A model generated the notes under the pieces. That model had not been told where the DNA came from and ran no database searches. It worked only from the letters and a program-made list of their open reading frames with translations. From Lytechinus variegatus (taxonomy: Eukaryota > Echinodermata > Echinoidea > Temnopleuroida > Toxopneustidae): a stretch of 64,000 bases of DNA. Both the position numbers and the translations under genes were made by a program. Shown piece by piece: positions 22,189 through 34,700 of the stretch. The DNA lies in assembly GCF_018143015.1 (NCBI RefSeq), contig NC_054754.1, positions 29,029,830 to 29,093,829 of the forward strand, given 5' to 3'. Position 1 is the first letter of the stretch, and each line of letters starts with the position of its first letter.

Positions 22189-22566
22189 ATACCCCTTTCA
22201 TAAACCCAATTATTTTGCTAATAGCAGTATAATTTGGTCGTAAAATCGGAGGAGGACCAGAGTTATCCGCTTTATTTTGATGCTGCAATTATCTGCAGCA
22301 GCATCGGGACCAGATTTTGACTTTATGAACGCATTTCTAAATGCGGATAATTGCCATGGAGCGGTCACAAGGTCACCCTTTTCCGAAACAACCGCATCGG
22401 AGGGGGTGTGTGTGTGCAATTGCCATGAAGATTATCCTCCTTTTTCAGGACGGGCGCTTGTAAAAATAGTACGGATTATTTTCAGAGTTTATGAACACAA
22501 TTTTTATTGAATTATCCGCATTACTCTTAGGCGGCTAATTGGAGGATAGGTTTATGAAAGGGGTAT
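22189..22566. mobile_element. MITE with perfect 18-bp inverted ends
   Basis: ATACCCCTTTCATAAACC at 22189-22206 is exactly repeated in reverse complement at 22549-22566. Inside, the TTATCCGC/GCGGATAA words also face each other. The element is 378 bp and non-coding. Superfamily not assigned. Confidence 0.75.
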
Positions 22567-23372
22567 AAGATTTTTTTTTCTCAGGGGGAGGGGGTCAACT
22601 TGGGGTCCTTGCTTTTTCAGGGGGGCACCATTTTGTTCTCTGTGTGTGTATATGTGTCACAAGGGTGGATCAGACTTTCGCCAATAGGGGATGGGGCCCA
22701 AAATTATCTTCAGGTCTATATTTTCCCTGATCAGTCACTTCTTAGCTTTATTCTTATAAAATAACATCAATATGAAATAATCACGTAGGCCTTATATAAA
22801 AAGTGCAAAGGCAAGCAATTTTTTTTCTTACTTTTTTTGGAACTTTTATATATGTATTTAGGATGTATTTTGTCCTGAAAATTTAACATTCTAGGCACCG
22901 TTTGTGATCCTGAACAAGATGTGTGTGTTCTAGATAATTACTGAGAATGCCAAGCACGAACATAATTTTTAATAAGTGTTCTAGCATGATCCTGTTAAGG
23001 ACTGTTTAACCATGAGGATGGTACATATTTCAATAATGGGAATGCGAAGCACGAGTTGAAAATTGTTGACATTCCGACCTAAAAAAAATGGTCATTTGTT
23101 CTATGCACTAGATCATAAAATGATAGGTACGTAACTAAATAATTGATGCGAGTGCAAATTGGGAATTTGAGTGTGGCAAACTGATTCTGTTTGGTTCTGC
23201 TTGCGTAGACTGGGGCCCGTTTCTCAACACCGTTAAGTCTTCTAACTTCTTAACTAAATTGGAAATAGTTAGCTACCTGTTAGCGAACTGTTTCACGAAT
23301 CCCTCTTTGCCAAGATCGGGGACAACTTGACCAAATAGTTATGACATCTCCAAACCTGTCATAACTTCTTTC

Positions 23373-23967
23373 TTAAGGGTCAAGTCCACCTCAGAAAAAA
23401 TGTTGATTTGAATCAATGGAGAAAGACCAGACAAGCACAATGCTGAAAATTTCATCAGAATCGGATGTAAAATAATAAATTAATGACATTTCAAAGTTTC
23501 GCTTATTTTGAACAAAATAGTTATATTAACGAGCCAGTTACATTCAAATGAGTCGATTATGTCACTCACTATTTCTTTTGTTTTTTTTATTGTTTGAATT
23601 ATACAATATTTCATTTTTTACAAATTTGACAATTAGGACCTCCTTGCCTGAAGCACAAAATGTTAAAATAATGTAATTCCACGTGTTCAGGGAGGAATGA
23701 CACTTCATTTCACATGACAATGACGAGAAAATAAAAATTATTCATATTTCATATAATAGATTACAAAAGAAATAGTGAGTGATGTCATCAGTTTCTCATT
23801 TGCATATCGACCGAGATGTGCATAACTGTTTTGTGAAATGAAGCGAAACTTTAGAATGCCATAACTTATTTTACATGCAATTTTGATGAAATTTTCAGTG
23901 TTATGGTTGTTGAATTTTTCTCTTTTTATTCAAATAAAGTTTTTGTTGGAGTGGACTTGTCCTTTAT
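23373..23967. repeat. Foldback element, family FB, copy 1
   Basis: The arms are about 100 bp and imperfectly complementary. The left starts TTAAGGGTCAAGTCCACC and the right ends GGTGGACTTGTCC-like then TTTAT. Shared inner words are CTGAAAATTTCATCA and TGATGAAATTTTCAG. Other copies: 46337-46836 and 58267-58855, with a related one at 37427-39301. Confidence 0.75.
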
Positions 23968-24329
23968 GTAGTGATATCATGTGGATAGACTGTGACATTC
24001 AAATGAGCCTCGAAATTTGAAAATTTTATTACGTAATAATTTAAAGAAAAATGAATTATATAGCAAACAAGTGGGATAAATCATTCAATAGTAATTGTAA
24101 TGCACAGAAATTATAACAAGTGTTAATTTAAGGTAGTAAAATAATTGAATTGACAAAGATTCTACCACTTCAGGTCATCCATAATTGGACTCGTTTTCAG
24201 ACCCTTATCAAAATTTTAATAAATTCTTCCTCTAATATACGCATAGCATTCATAAAATCTAAAGAGTTTAACAATCCATGATAATATATTTTTTGATGAT
24301 GTTTGGAATCCTGAAAATCTGTTTGATTA

Positions 24330-24530
24330 TCATCATGTTAAAGGCAAAAAGAAGCTGCTGAAAACTGCTTATCTAAAAAAAAAAGAGCCAATGGAGTAAA
24401 TTAGAGAGTCAAAAGGGGGCCTAAGCTTTCGATCCTAGCAGAATCTTCGTCGGAGGCAAAATGACAAACATATAAAGTGGAACAACCATGATATAGACCA
24501 CAAACATCCAACAGCAACACTAGAAACCAT
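24330..24530 (-). repeat. Penelope-like repeat fragment
   Basis: The minus strand holds CCTCCGACGAAGATTCTGCT followed by AGGATCGAAAGCTTAGGCCCC (24416-24455). This word is widespread in marine invertebrate Penelope-like elements as far as I remember. GATTCT-GCT-AGGATC forms a six-pair stem followed by GAAA. No RT remains. Confidence 0.4.
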
Positions 24531-24933
24531 CATGTTAGGAAGAAAGCCTTATGGTTTACTTACGTAAACTATTCAAATTTTATATCTTGGGATAAATATC
24601 TCAATGTCCACTTACATGTGATTTTTTTTATCATGATATGAATTAGTGTTAATTTCATTTCCTCAGAAATTTAATGCCCATGTCTGCATATTTAAGTACT
24701 TTTTAAGCATATTTTGCCTCTATTTTTTGCAACTTTTGGAAAATTTGCTATTTTGTGACTAAGGCTACGTCTGGTATGTACTTTCCACCAATAGTATCAA
24801 TATGATATTAATGGATTCTAGTTAATCCTTTTGGGTAATTTTGGAACTAATTCTGTGTTTGGTAGATAAATAGGACTAACTTGTCCAGGTGTTGAGAAAC
24901 GGGCCCCTGCTGATGAGTAGGCCTAGAGTTTTT

Positions 24934-26879
24934 ATGCCCCTGCAGATGAAGCCCGGAGGGGGCATTAAGTGTTGCCCCTGTCAGCCCCCCCCCCCCTTGG
25001 TTTCCGCGCAATAACTTGAAAAACATTCAATGGATTTTAAAAAATTTGGTGTGTAAGTAGATGTCACCAAAATACAGGCTAAGTTCACAGCTCATTATGC
25101 AAGTTGGTTCAAAATTTATTTTTTTGATTATATTTATATGCGTATTGATTTCTGCATGATATTAAGTTCAATCATATTGAATGGATTTCTGATCGCGTTA
25201 ACTGGGGCCCGGGTTGGCACGTTTTAACCAGTGTGTTTTAAAACACATTTTTTTTACTTGTGTGTTATAAATAAATCCTCTTTCTCTTCCCCCTTTACTC
25301 TTTCTTGATTGCTTTGTCATGTTCCTCTTCTCCTGTTCAATCTTGCACAGCAATCAATATTAAGAATATCATTTTAACAAACAAATCTATGTAATTAGCT
25401 CACTTTTATCTACAATAAATTCGTAAACATGGCAGGGCCACACAACATTCAAGACTATTTTGGAATGCATGCATGGTTACACAGTTATGATATACACAAG
25501 TGCATATTATCAGATCCCGAATTGCTTAAAAACTTGATTTCATGTACAACTCAATGTGAGTCATTGCCAAAATTTGTATCTGTATCATTATTTTCAGAAA
25601 TTGCTGAAAATTTCTATTGGTAATAAATTTGAAAATCTGTACATAAGAAAAATGAAAAAGTAAAAAAAAAAACATTACCAGTAACCTACATAGACTGGGC
25701 TATTTCATTTCCTAAGAAGACTGGGGGGGGGGGGGGCTTTATGATCTGGGCAGTCAATCATGGGATCACAGCGATGATTGGCAAACGCATTACCCATGGT
25801 ATATTCTAAAAAACTATAATCAAATTTTGCCTAAATCTCATTGCTAATTTATGCGTAAAATCAAAAGTTTGCTCTAATTAACTAAATAATGCCCCTGAAA
25901 TGATCACTTTTGGTTCACAGACTCAATATATTTCAACATCACACTTATTTTCTTATGTGTTTATTGTTGTTTCAATGGAAATAGTCGGGGACCATATTTG
26001 ACCGTAAAAAAGTTGAAATTAATTGATTTTAATCAGTAAAAGGAAATATAATGGCACATTTATGAATTATGGCTAAAAACACTATTTCCATAGATTTGTA
26101 CGCAAATTCACATTTTTCCAGCAACTTTTGGTCTGCATGCACTTCCAAAATGTTGTGTAATTTCGAAAACACATACCAGGGGGTCGCAATTTTGGTCTCA
26201 AAAGTTGCGCGAGACTCGAAAAAGTGAGTGAGTGATGCTGTAAGTCTGTGAGTGATGCGGTAAAAAAAAATTGCGCAGTGGATTTATTGCAAAATATGAC
26301 AAGGGGGTAAATCAGCCCCCAGTCTCATAAGGTTAAAAACATTATATAGGCCTACTGATTGTTTTTAATATACATTTGATCAGAATTCCTGAATTAAAAA
26401 AATAAGTAGTTCAAGGGCTATATTTATAGGTTTGAATTGAATTTGTATTTTATGCCCTAAAATTGGTATAATTGATTCAAATGAAATAAAGCATATTGAT
26501 TTACCCGAAATGAAATTAAGCTTTGAAACCCAATGTATATCAATTTTTCCATTGTGCAAATTCCCCTCGCCCCCCCCCCTCGATTGACAAGACTCAAGAT
26601 ACCTAGGGACAACACGTATATAATCATGTATTAGGAATGAAATGTCATATTACTTATAAAGTGTTTTTTTTTGTAGGCATTCAATTTCCATGATTTAGTA
26701 ATTTGGGGGGAAATATCAACTTTTCTGTTCAAAATTCATAAACAAAATTGTGGTAATCTCTTATTAAAACATCAAGAACTGAAATCTTATTTTATTTAGT
26801 GTATAGTTTAATTGATTTACAGAAAATTGCATCATAAAACAATAAAAAAACATTTTGTACTACAATTCTGCGGGGGCAT
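24934..26879. mobile_element. Insertion absent from the 37-kb homologous copy
   Basis: The 36690-37310 segment (minus strand) aligns to 24770-24931 and then to about 26898-27340. The 1.95 kb between is extra here. Its ends are inverted repeats: ATGCCCCTGCAGA (24934-24946) against ATGCCCCCGCAGA in reverse complement (26867-26879). It contains piggyBac-like MITE copy 2 and a small open frame (25429-25623, 64 residues, unrecognised). Confidence 0.6.
25681..26336. mobile_element. piggyBac-like MITE, copy 2
   Basis: The interior matches copy 1 in inverted orientation (GTAATTTCGAAA, TCTCAAAAGTTGCGCGAGACT, AATTGATTTTAATCAGTAAA words). Ends are GTAACCTACATAGACTGGG and, reverse complement, TTAACCTTATGAGACTGGG. 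Older than copy 1. Confidence 0.65.
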
Positions 26880-26955
26880 CTGTTTCCTTTGGACACGTCA
26901 AACTTTCTTAATTATGTGTAATTGATTCTATGACATGTGTTTACATTTGCTGCAG

Positions 26956-28475
26956 ATTCCCATTCAGCCATTGGACTGAACCGGTACCAAGACCGGAACT
27001 GTAACACAGTAAGGATGGTCAATATGAAGCGAGCTTCATTGAATTCCTCCAAGAGCTCTGTACTCTGTTCTGATCATTTTGAAGATGCTTGCTTTGACCT
27101 GGGCAGACGATACGTCTTAAACAGGATGCTGTCCCAACCATATTTGATTTCCCGCCTCGTCTTCAGAAGGTACAGTGGATCTATATCATACATGCGTTCT
27201 AAAGAAATATATATTCTGTTTTATCTACCTTTGTTTTGATAGAACATTGCTTTAATTATTCAATTTTCAGTAGCAAAATAGAGATGAAAATTATCCTAAT
27301 CAGGAGGATAACCATGGACCGGGGCCTATACTGTGTATTTACAGTAAACTACTAAATAAATATATTTTTTAAAATTTGGTTTAACTCATAATCCTGGGCT
27401 ACTTTGAGATTGCATAGCCCAGGGAGGGGGAGGTGGGCTTTTTTGGTCCCCCTCTTCAGATCTTGCCTCTGATCAAAACGAAAACCAATGCACACATCAA
27501 CATCAATGTAATCTGCAAGCATGGAACTAAAGGTTACAGAATTCATTAAAATTTATTGTTAATAAATTATTTATTGTTAATAAATTAGTAATGCTAATTT
27601 ATGCGTAATAGAGAATTCTTTGTTTTAAAAGGTTAATCTCTAAAGAATTCCCGAAATTCTATGATTTCTAACAAAGTTGCTCAAAAATAAATGGTAAATG
27701 ACATTTCTAATCTTATGTATTTTATTGTTTCTATAATTCCATATGTATTTCTTTGTTTTGGGGCCTTATGTATTTTATAGTTTTTTTAATGGGATCTGTT
27801 CATGGCACTATTCTGATTATAAAAAGCAAAGATTTGATTATTTTCAACCAATAAGTGCAAGAATAATGATAAATTTGTCAATTATGACTGAAATAGAATT
27901 TCCATTGGATTAAATGTGTATACAAAATAATATTTTTGAGCAATTTTTGGTCGGACATAAACTCATAAAATGTTGCGTAACTGAATATCCGGGTGTCTCA
28001 AAAGCTCTGCAGAATTGACCAAAAGTAATCATGGTACCTCATTTCTCATTGTGGACTTATCATGAAAAATGTGGATGGGGAGGGGAGCTTATTAAGCCCC
28101 CCCCCCGGGGCTTGATAGGGTTTATATATCATCATGTATATTTTAAAAAAAATTATCTTGTTGCAAGTCACTGCAAAAGGTTTGATTTCTAAACGAATAT
28201 TGTTCTTCATGGATAATCGAATATTTGATTGAAAAATTATCTTTGAATAGTTATCTTTTCATTCTTGTATCTGTTTTTGTTCAATATTCTTTTTTCTTAT
28301 TTTTTTATTAATTCGTCTCCTACAGAATTCACCCAAACCAAGGTATTTCCCAAAAGACTTTTCGATTCAGCAAACAACCTCCCAGATACTGCAAAGACAC
28401 CAGTGCCAAAGTCTTCAGCACCTTAATTTCTCGAAGACCACTCCTACTGAATACCAGAAAGTCCAAGAGGGGTAA
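26956..28475 (+). pseudogene. THAP-domain exon pair, broken copy
   Basis: Exon 26956-27169 starts after CTGCAG and ends before GTACAG. It encodes the second half of a THAP zinc finger: VNMKRASLNSSKSSVLCSDH then FEDACFD, with the C..H pair CSDHF. Relative to the intact copy at 36872-37077 four bases (AGGA) are missing after FEDACFD, which shifts the frame before the AVPTIF box. A second exon-like stretch, 28326-28475, follows a TCCTACAG acceptor. It is open in the expected phase for 49 codons to a TAA. It is probably an inactivated duplicate of the minus-strand THAP gene, in inverted orientation. Confidence 0.6.
27381..28123. mobile_element. piggyBac-like MITE, copy 3 (in the THAP copy's intron)
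   Basis: The left end TTAACTCATAATCCTGGGCT continues as GGGAGGGGG like copy 1. The right end GGGGCTTGATAGGGTTTA is the degenerate inverse. Interior words match copies 1 and 2 (TGTTGCGTAA, TCTCAAAAG). It is 743 bp. Confidence 0.55.
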
Positions 28476-29189
28476 AGTGGAAGTCAACAACAATAATGGA
28501 CTGTATTAAAACTTGGAGAAGAGGCTGAAAACCACACAGAAGTCCTACCTTATACATTACTTGCTTTTAAGTTTGGACAAACATTGATTTGCACAACTTT
28601 ACAACAAAAAATTTACGCTGTGTGGATTCTGATTATTTAAAATAGCTCAATGAAAACGTTTATCACTGGGCATGTAACAAAAATGAATTCATTGAATTTG
28701 AAGATGTCTTACAGTATATTCATTCTGATTTGAATGTCAGAAGAGAAAAAAGTTTGTGAAAAGTAGGAATGACGGCAAGCTGACAGAAGAATAGAATACA
28801 TGTAGGATAGAACAAGGCCACAGTTATAAATGAGCTGTTGGATAGAGACAAAAAGATGAATTAAGAATGGGGGTGATAGAGAAATAGAGACAGGAATTGG
28901 GGAGCCTGTGATGAATGCCTGAGAAAGTAAAAATTACCATATTTTATTTTTTTAAGGATTTGAACAGTCAGGAAGAATGTGGTCTTTTTTCTGTTGTTTT
29001 TTCTCAAAATACTGGTATGTTTTGTGTACAGAAAGGGGTATAATCCTTTGCAATAATCACTCTCACAGAAAATATTAACTAATCAAAAGAAAAGTCAAAT
29101 ATTTCACTGATTTACAATTGTTCGGTCCACTCTCATATCTAAAGTTACCCCCCCCCCCCCCATCATTTCAAGGTATTGGAGAGAGGTTG
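28476..29189. other. AT-rich intergenic, nothing recognised
   Basis: No supported coding region or repeat beyond a C-run at 29149-29160. Confidence 0.4.
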
Positions 29190-29440
29190 GGCAGGACATG
29201 GCTGTCAGCAGAAAAAAAATGCAGGGTGGGGCAAAACAATTTTGGGATATGTGCGAGGGAGCGAATGCGACAGAGCAGAATTTTGTGGGGGGGGGGATAT
29301 ATGCGAGAGAGCAAAATGACAGAAGGAAAATGCAGGGGCCAAGAGATTTGAGGAATATGTAAGAGGGAGCGAAGTGACCAAGCAGAAGAAATGTAGAGGA
29401 CAACAAATTGTTGGGTATGTGAGGGAGCAAAGCAACCAAT
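29190..29440. repeat. Minisatellite, about 65-bp unit
   Basis: Units contain GGGATATGTGCGAGGGAGCGAA and then GACAGAGCAGAA, with four diverged copies. The long open frames here come from the repeat and are not genes. Confidence 0.55.
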
Positions 29441-29486
29441 TAAAAAAGGAGGTTAGTCAAAACGTTCTTGAATATGAGTAAGGAAG

Positions 29487-30230
29487 TAACTTGTTCACTT
29501 CCGAGCAGTAGGACTCGTTTTAAAATAGCTTAGGAAATATGTGTTTCCTAAGCATGGTAAACACATATTGTAGGCCTATAGTACAATTTAGGTGCTCTAA
29601 GAGTTAAATTCTGAATGAGCTGCATTTGCTGGTAAATCATGCGCAGAGGATCTTTGTCTTTTATCCATTTCTACACTTTTCTTTAGATTTCAGTTTTAAG
29701 GCGGGAAGGATCCCACCCTCCTGTGGATGCTAATATTTTGACTGACCCTGGGTAAATAGAATAATTACAAAAACAAAAATTTTAATATGAGATTTTTTAA
29801 TGCCCCTTGAAAGTCCACCATCTTTCTCACTCTCTCCATCTTTGTTTTTATTCATTTTAACTTTCCAATTCTTTCTCTCTTGATATCTATAAAGTTCAGG
29901 TTCACCCTTTTAACTTGCACTATTCCAAGCCCCCAACCAATTGGCATCCACAGGAATGGGGGAGTGGGGCTTCCCCCTAGAAAATAAAGTCAAACAAAAG
30001 AAAAATGTGGAAAATAGAAATGGATAAAGACAAATAATCCTCTACGCATGTCTTACCTACCAATACAGATCATTCACAATTTAATTCTTGCAACACCTAA
30101 ATTCTACTATGAGTTTACCATACTTAGAAAATGCATATTTCCTATGCCATTTTTAAACAAGTCCCTATCGCTGGGAGTGAACGTGTTGCTCACCAGCACG
30201 AATTCGAAAATATTTTGATTGACCTGGGGC
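29487..30230. repeat. Long foldback element, about 270-bp arms
   Basis: The left arm 29487-29760 and right arm 29945-30230 are complementary over most of their length. Shared words include CCTGTGGATGC, CATTTCTA, AGGAAATATG and TTTACCAT/ATGGTAAAC. Arm identity is roughly three quarters by eye. It may be a long-TIR MITE. Confidence 0.65.
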
Positions 30231-30435
30231 CCGTTTCATAAAACATTTGCCGCAGCGGCAACTCCCATTTTCTGCGGCAAATCTCAAAACAGCGGCAAAT
30301 GACAATTTCTGCGGCAATATTTGATGCAGCTATTTGAGCTGCGTCAAATATTTGCCGCAGATACTTTCAGGGGCAAATGACAATTTCTGCGACAATATTT
30401 GATCTATTTGAGTTGCGTCAAATATTGCAGCAGAA
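30228..30435. repeat. Element head GGGGCCCGTTTCATAAAA with two internal hairpins
   Basis: The head matches the MITE family at 60895 and 63394. Two consecutive hairpins follow. TGCGGCAATATTTGA (30312 on) faces TCAAATATTTGCCGCA (to 30361), then a decayed second version is at 30389-30433. Confidence 0.55.
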
Positions 30436-30766
30436 ACGGCTTTTTCATCAAAATATCAACAATTTGGAGGGCCTAACAACCATATTGCTAAAGTTTTTGA
30501 TGATATTGAATTGATAAATTGCTTTTTGTCATTCTAAATAGAAAATACAGGTATTTTCACTCATTGACAAATAAAAGTAGATATTTATTGAATCACTAAA
30601 TTTATTGAATTGAATTTACTGAATTTATTAAAGTCAAATTTATTTCATTAAATAGATACATAGGAACATCCATTGTGTTCCTGCAAATTTACACTTTAAA
30701 AAAGTATTTCTTTATCCTGTAAAGAATGAATAATTGTCTCAGTTTGTCAAAGATGTTGCGTCATTG

Positions 30767-31060
30767 GCTTTTGAGTTTCAATTAGATTCATTTCATTATT
30801 CATAAGTGTTTTTTTTGCTGCTGTTGGTTTTTTTCTGATGTGTTTGTTGAAACTCCAGCTGAAGCTGTGGTTGCTGTTAACGTTCCCGGAGTGCTTGTTG
30901 GACACCTTGATGTTGTTGAGGTTGCCAGTGTGGTTTTTGCATCTCCTGCAGAAATTGTTGATGCTGCTGTAGTTGTTGCTGTTGGTCAATGTAGTGTTAC
31001 ATCTCCTGTGTGTTTGCTGCTGTTTTTGCTCCTACTGTGCATGTGATTGAAGTACCTGAA
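30767..31060 (-). other. Gln-rich coding-like stretch
   Basis: The minus strand reads as CAG/CAA-rich codons (QQQLQQHQQFLQEMQ, then WQPQQHQG) for about 40 residues before a TAA. Glutamine-rich text resumes after the stop. An AG acceptor (TTACTATTTCAG) lies upstream near 31061. It could be the decayed last exon of the minus-strand THAP gene, or simply a CAG-rich repeat. Confidence 0.25.
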
Positions 31061-31743
31061 ATAGTAATTAATTTATAATGCATATGAGCAAGATACTAAA
31101 CTTATTCCTAATTTCAATTTCATTGTTAACCTTAATAGAGTGGGGGGGGGGGGGTGGAGGCACCTCTTGGTACTTTGCAAGATTTATCCAAATGGACAAG
31201 ATCCTCAGGCACTCCCGGGATGACCTACCAGAATAGCCTCACAGTAAGGTGTATTAACAGGATTTTGTACTCATAACATTCAGTTGATTTTGCATGAACT
31301 CAATTCATCAAATGAATGTAAAGGGTCTACCAGTAAAAAAATTCTGTGAGCTTTTTCGGGTAATCTTTCTGAGTCCTTTTACTCCTTTAATGAAATATTA
31401 ATAATTAAATACATGATGAAGTGAGTTTGGCAGTTATTTGACATGTTGCATCTTATGTGCTAGTGGTGGGGTCAATCATTATAGAAATGCAGAATATACA
31501 TGTACATGTACCAATTTGGCAAGAGAAAGCAAGTCACATTATCGACCAATGATTGATATTGGTTTGTTACTTTTGCAGCTGAAAAAAAAATCATCAACAC
31601 CTCAAACTAAGAGTTTAATTCTAAAATTTGGATTCCTGACAAAGAGCAAATCAAGAAGACAAAAATCATTCAAATTGTTATTATGACTTACTTTCTATGC
31701 CAAAATGAATCAGAATTATAAATAAGTTTAACTTACGTTTAAA
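31061..31743. other. Intergenic or intron, nothing recognised
   Basis: A G-run lies at 31142-31153; otherwise plain AT-rich sequence. Confidence 0.35.
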
Positions 31744-34700
31744 TCACATTTCTAGGCTCTTTATCTGGCTCTTCAAACCCTTCAGTTGTTGATTCTGGCA
31801 TGACTTTCTGATACTATTTTGTGTCCTTCTGGAACTGTGGACAAAACCTCACCTGAAGGAATAAATTAAAATTTTCAAAAAATGTTTGGCACTATAATTT
31901 TTTTTCTCACATGAATACATTACATGTATATCAAAAGAAAAAAAGGAAACTTCATTTGACTATTAGGTTTTTGTCAGGGGGGGGGGGGGGGTAAAGGGGT
32001 CAAGATGGGTCAATATGATGAACAAAAATGCAATAGTAAATAATATATAAGGATCAATCTCTGGTTGAAAAACGTCACTTCATGCAATTATTCCTCATAA
32101 TTCATCTTGCACACACATATACACATAGTGAGGATGGGTGAGAGAGAGCGAGCATCGTCATCGTACATGCAAAAAGTATTAAATCCATCACTGATGTATA
32201 GATGGGGGCCATGCCCCCAGTCAGACTGCAGGTCCCAAGAGAGTGGCTTCTTTCATCCAAATGATATTCATGACTTGAGATGTTTTGTATATTTAATGAG
32301 CTTGACGCGGACCATAACACCTTTTCATTCGGTCATTGCTGCTCTAACTGTGCATCGAATTTCATGAATTTGGTACCATTGTAAAGAAGAAGAATCATTC
32401 TTTCATGTCATATGTTTGGATTTATTCAAAGATTTTGTAATATAGGTTCAAAGTTTGATCTAAAATATGCTATAAAATAAATATTTTCACCTGACAAAAG
32501 TTGCTATTTTCACACTTTATTTGTGTTGAGCCCAAATGATTTTTATATCATGATAAAGCTGAATATGTATGCTTTGAAACGATATAGGTTTCAAAATAAG
32601 AATTGGTTTAATCGGGTCAAGATCACACTTTTCATTTGCCAAGTACATAAAGCAGTTTGAAAACAAGAATACTGCATTCTGATTGGTCAAATAGACCACC
32701 CAGTGGCAAATTCCAACGGTTCCAGTGCCAGGGTTCGTAGGAAGGTCACACTTCCCATGTGGTAATCTCCTCAAATACCCTGTGCCTGTTGTTCTGTGAA
32801 CCTTATCCAGCCAATCAGAACTCTGGATTTCATGCAAGTACAAAATTACAGAAATCTCGTATTGTACCTTAGTGGGAAAAGTGTGATCTTGACCCGATTA
32901 AAAGGTGCCGCATATCAAGAGTGGCATTGTGAGAAAGAAAAGAAGTTCAGCTTTATGGTGATATGGATATCATTGAGGCTCAAAATAAAAAGTTTGCACA
33001 ATGTGCAAAAGAAAATGGAAGAAGAAAATTAAGTTTTGAGGCACACTTTCAGGCCAGAAATTTACTTATTTAACAAAATATTGTATACAAAATAAATGAC
33101 CAATATGAAAGAGTAACTTTTACTCTATCTGATAGTGCAATAATATTTAATTTAACTTGAGGTTAAAAAGAAATGCCAGTAGTTGCAGTAAACACTGATT
33201 TCATGAGAAAGTCTGGCTTAATTGTCAGTATATCATCGAGGATCTAGATTTGGTAAAGTTACATAAACTGAACTTTGTGAAATCTTGAAATCTACGCTGA
33301 AAAATGTTCACACTGAAGATCACCAACACAGATAGGCACACGTGGGACAGTGTATTATTATTGCTGGAATATGAGCTTATTTTGCTTATTTCTCAGCAAT
33401 TACACAATTTCTTCCAGAATCCTTTGGCACATATTTTTTATTCATACAAACAGACACTTGGGTGGTCATTATATTAGATTCTGTAAAAAGTCATTTTGAG
33501 ATCGTTACCAATACTGGAATTTCTCTTTAAAACAGGTAAATTCTTAGACTCGAGAAAGAAAATCTCACGAATCACAAGATTTTGCAAGGATTCAGCCACA
33601 AGATGATTTGGATGTATCTGGACTTTTTGCTCATTAGCATAGGGACCTGCGGTCTGACTGCCCCCCCCCCCCCAATGTTTAACGACCAAGAAGAAAAGGA
33701 GAGAAAAAAAGAAAGAAAGCGAACGAGAAAGGGTGAAATAGAGAGTATTTACTGGATATTATTACGTCAAAATCTTTCCAAATTTTGATTTCTGTATTAA
33801 AAAGTTCTAAAATTTTGCACACTCCCTTTGCTCTCTTTGGAGAACTTGTTCCATTCGCCATATTTAGCCCTCTCAAAATATTTGGCTCATTACGCCACTG
33901 AATTCAATTGTAAGAATTTTATGTTTGCTTAATGTAGACTTAATCTAACCCTAATAAGACTGCCAGGGTATTTTGGAGGCAGGAAAGATGGGCGGAAGGG
34001 GAGTGGGGGCCCTCAAGATTGACCGTTAATTGCGCAATTGTGAAGAAATGCAAAATGCCTGCCACAGATGAAAAAATTGTATATTTGATCATTCTAAAAT
34101 TATTTAGAATTATATATTTTACTAAATCATGCATGAAATTAGAATTTGGCTGGAAATCTATAAACACAGCCCTTGAAGTTTTTGTTCAGACACATAAAAA
34201 TTAATTGATATCAAATACCTTTCATATGTATTTTTTTCCTTTCTTAAGTATTTGTTTTTTTTTACTTTTTTTATATTGTTGACAAAATTTTCTGATCATA
34301 AGCACAATGAAATTAATTGATTTTAATCAGTAAAAATAAACATTAACCGGTATGATACAATTATGAATTCTGGCTAGAAACAGATTTTGCATTGGATTTG
34401 TCCATGAAATCACATTTTAGTGCAATTCTGACATGTGTACTTACACAATGCACAATGTTGCATAATTGCAGAACCGGGTACCCAGGTGTCACAAATTTTG
34501 TCTGAAAACTCATAAACTTTTTTAAAAAAGGCTTTATAATGACGCGGCACAATCTTTCACGTTGTGGATTTATCGTGAAAATTTTTGGGCTCCCACCGCC
34601 TTTTTAGGGTTAAATCAGATAGCACATCATGATGGGTTTTACTGATATTCATTCTGCAACCCATATTTCAAAGACTATCCATCATATCTGACATTGATTT

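Larger units (their letters stand above)
23212..24907. mobile_element. Element with perfect 20-bp inverted ends
   Basis: GGGGCCCGTTTCTCAACACC at 23212-23231 is exactly repeated in reverse complement at 24888-24907. The enclosed 1.7 kb has no transposase. It contains a foldback (23373-23967) and a Penelope-like repeat piece (24330-24530). The right end also lies inside a segment shared with 37140-37310, where the end reads CCCGTTTATCAACACC. The two ends could belong to two independent short elements rather than one. Confidence 0.5.

Noticed and set aside
29104-29439. 111-codon frame
   Set aside because: Generated by the 65-bp minisatellite and poly-C tract.
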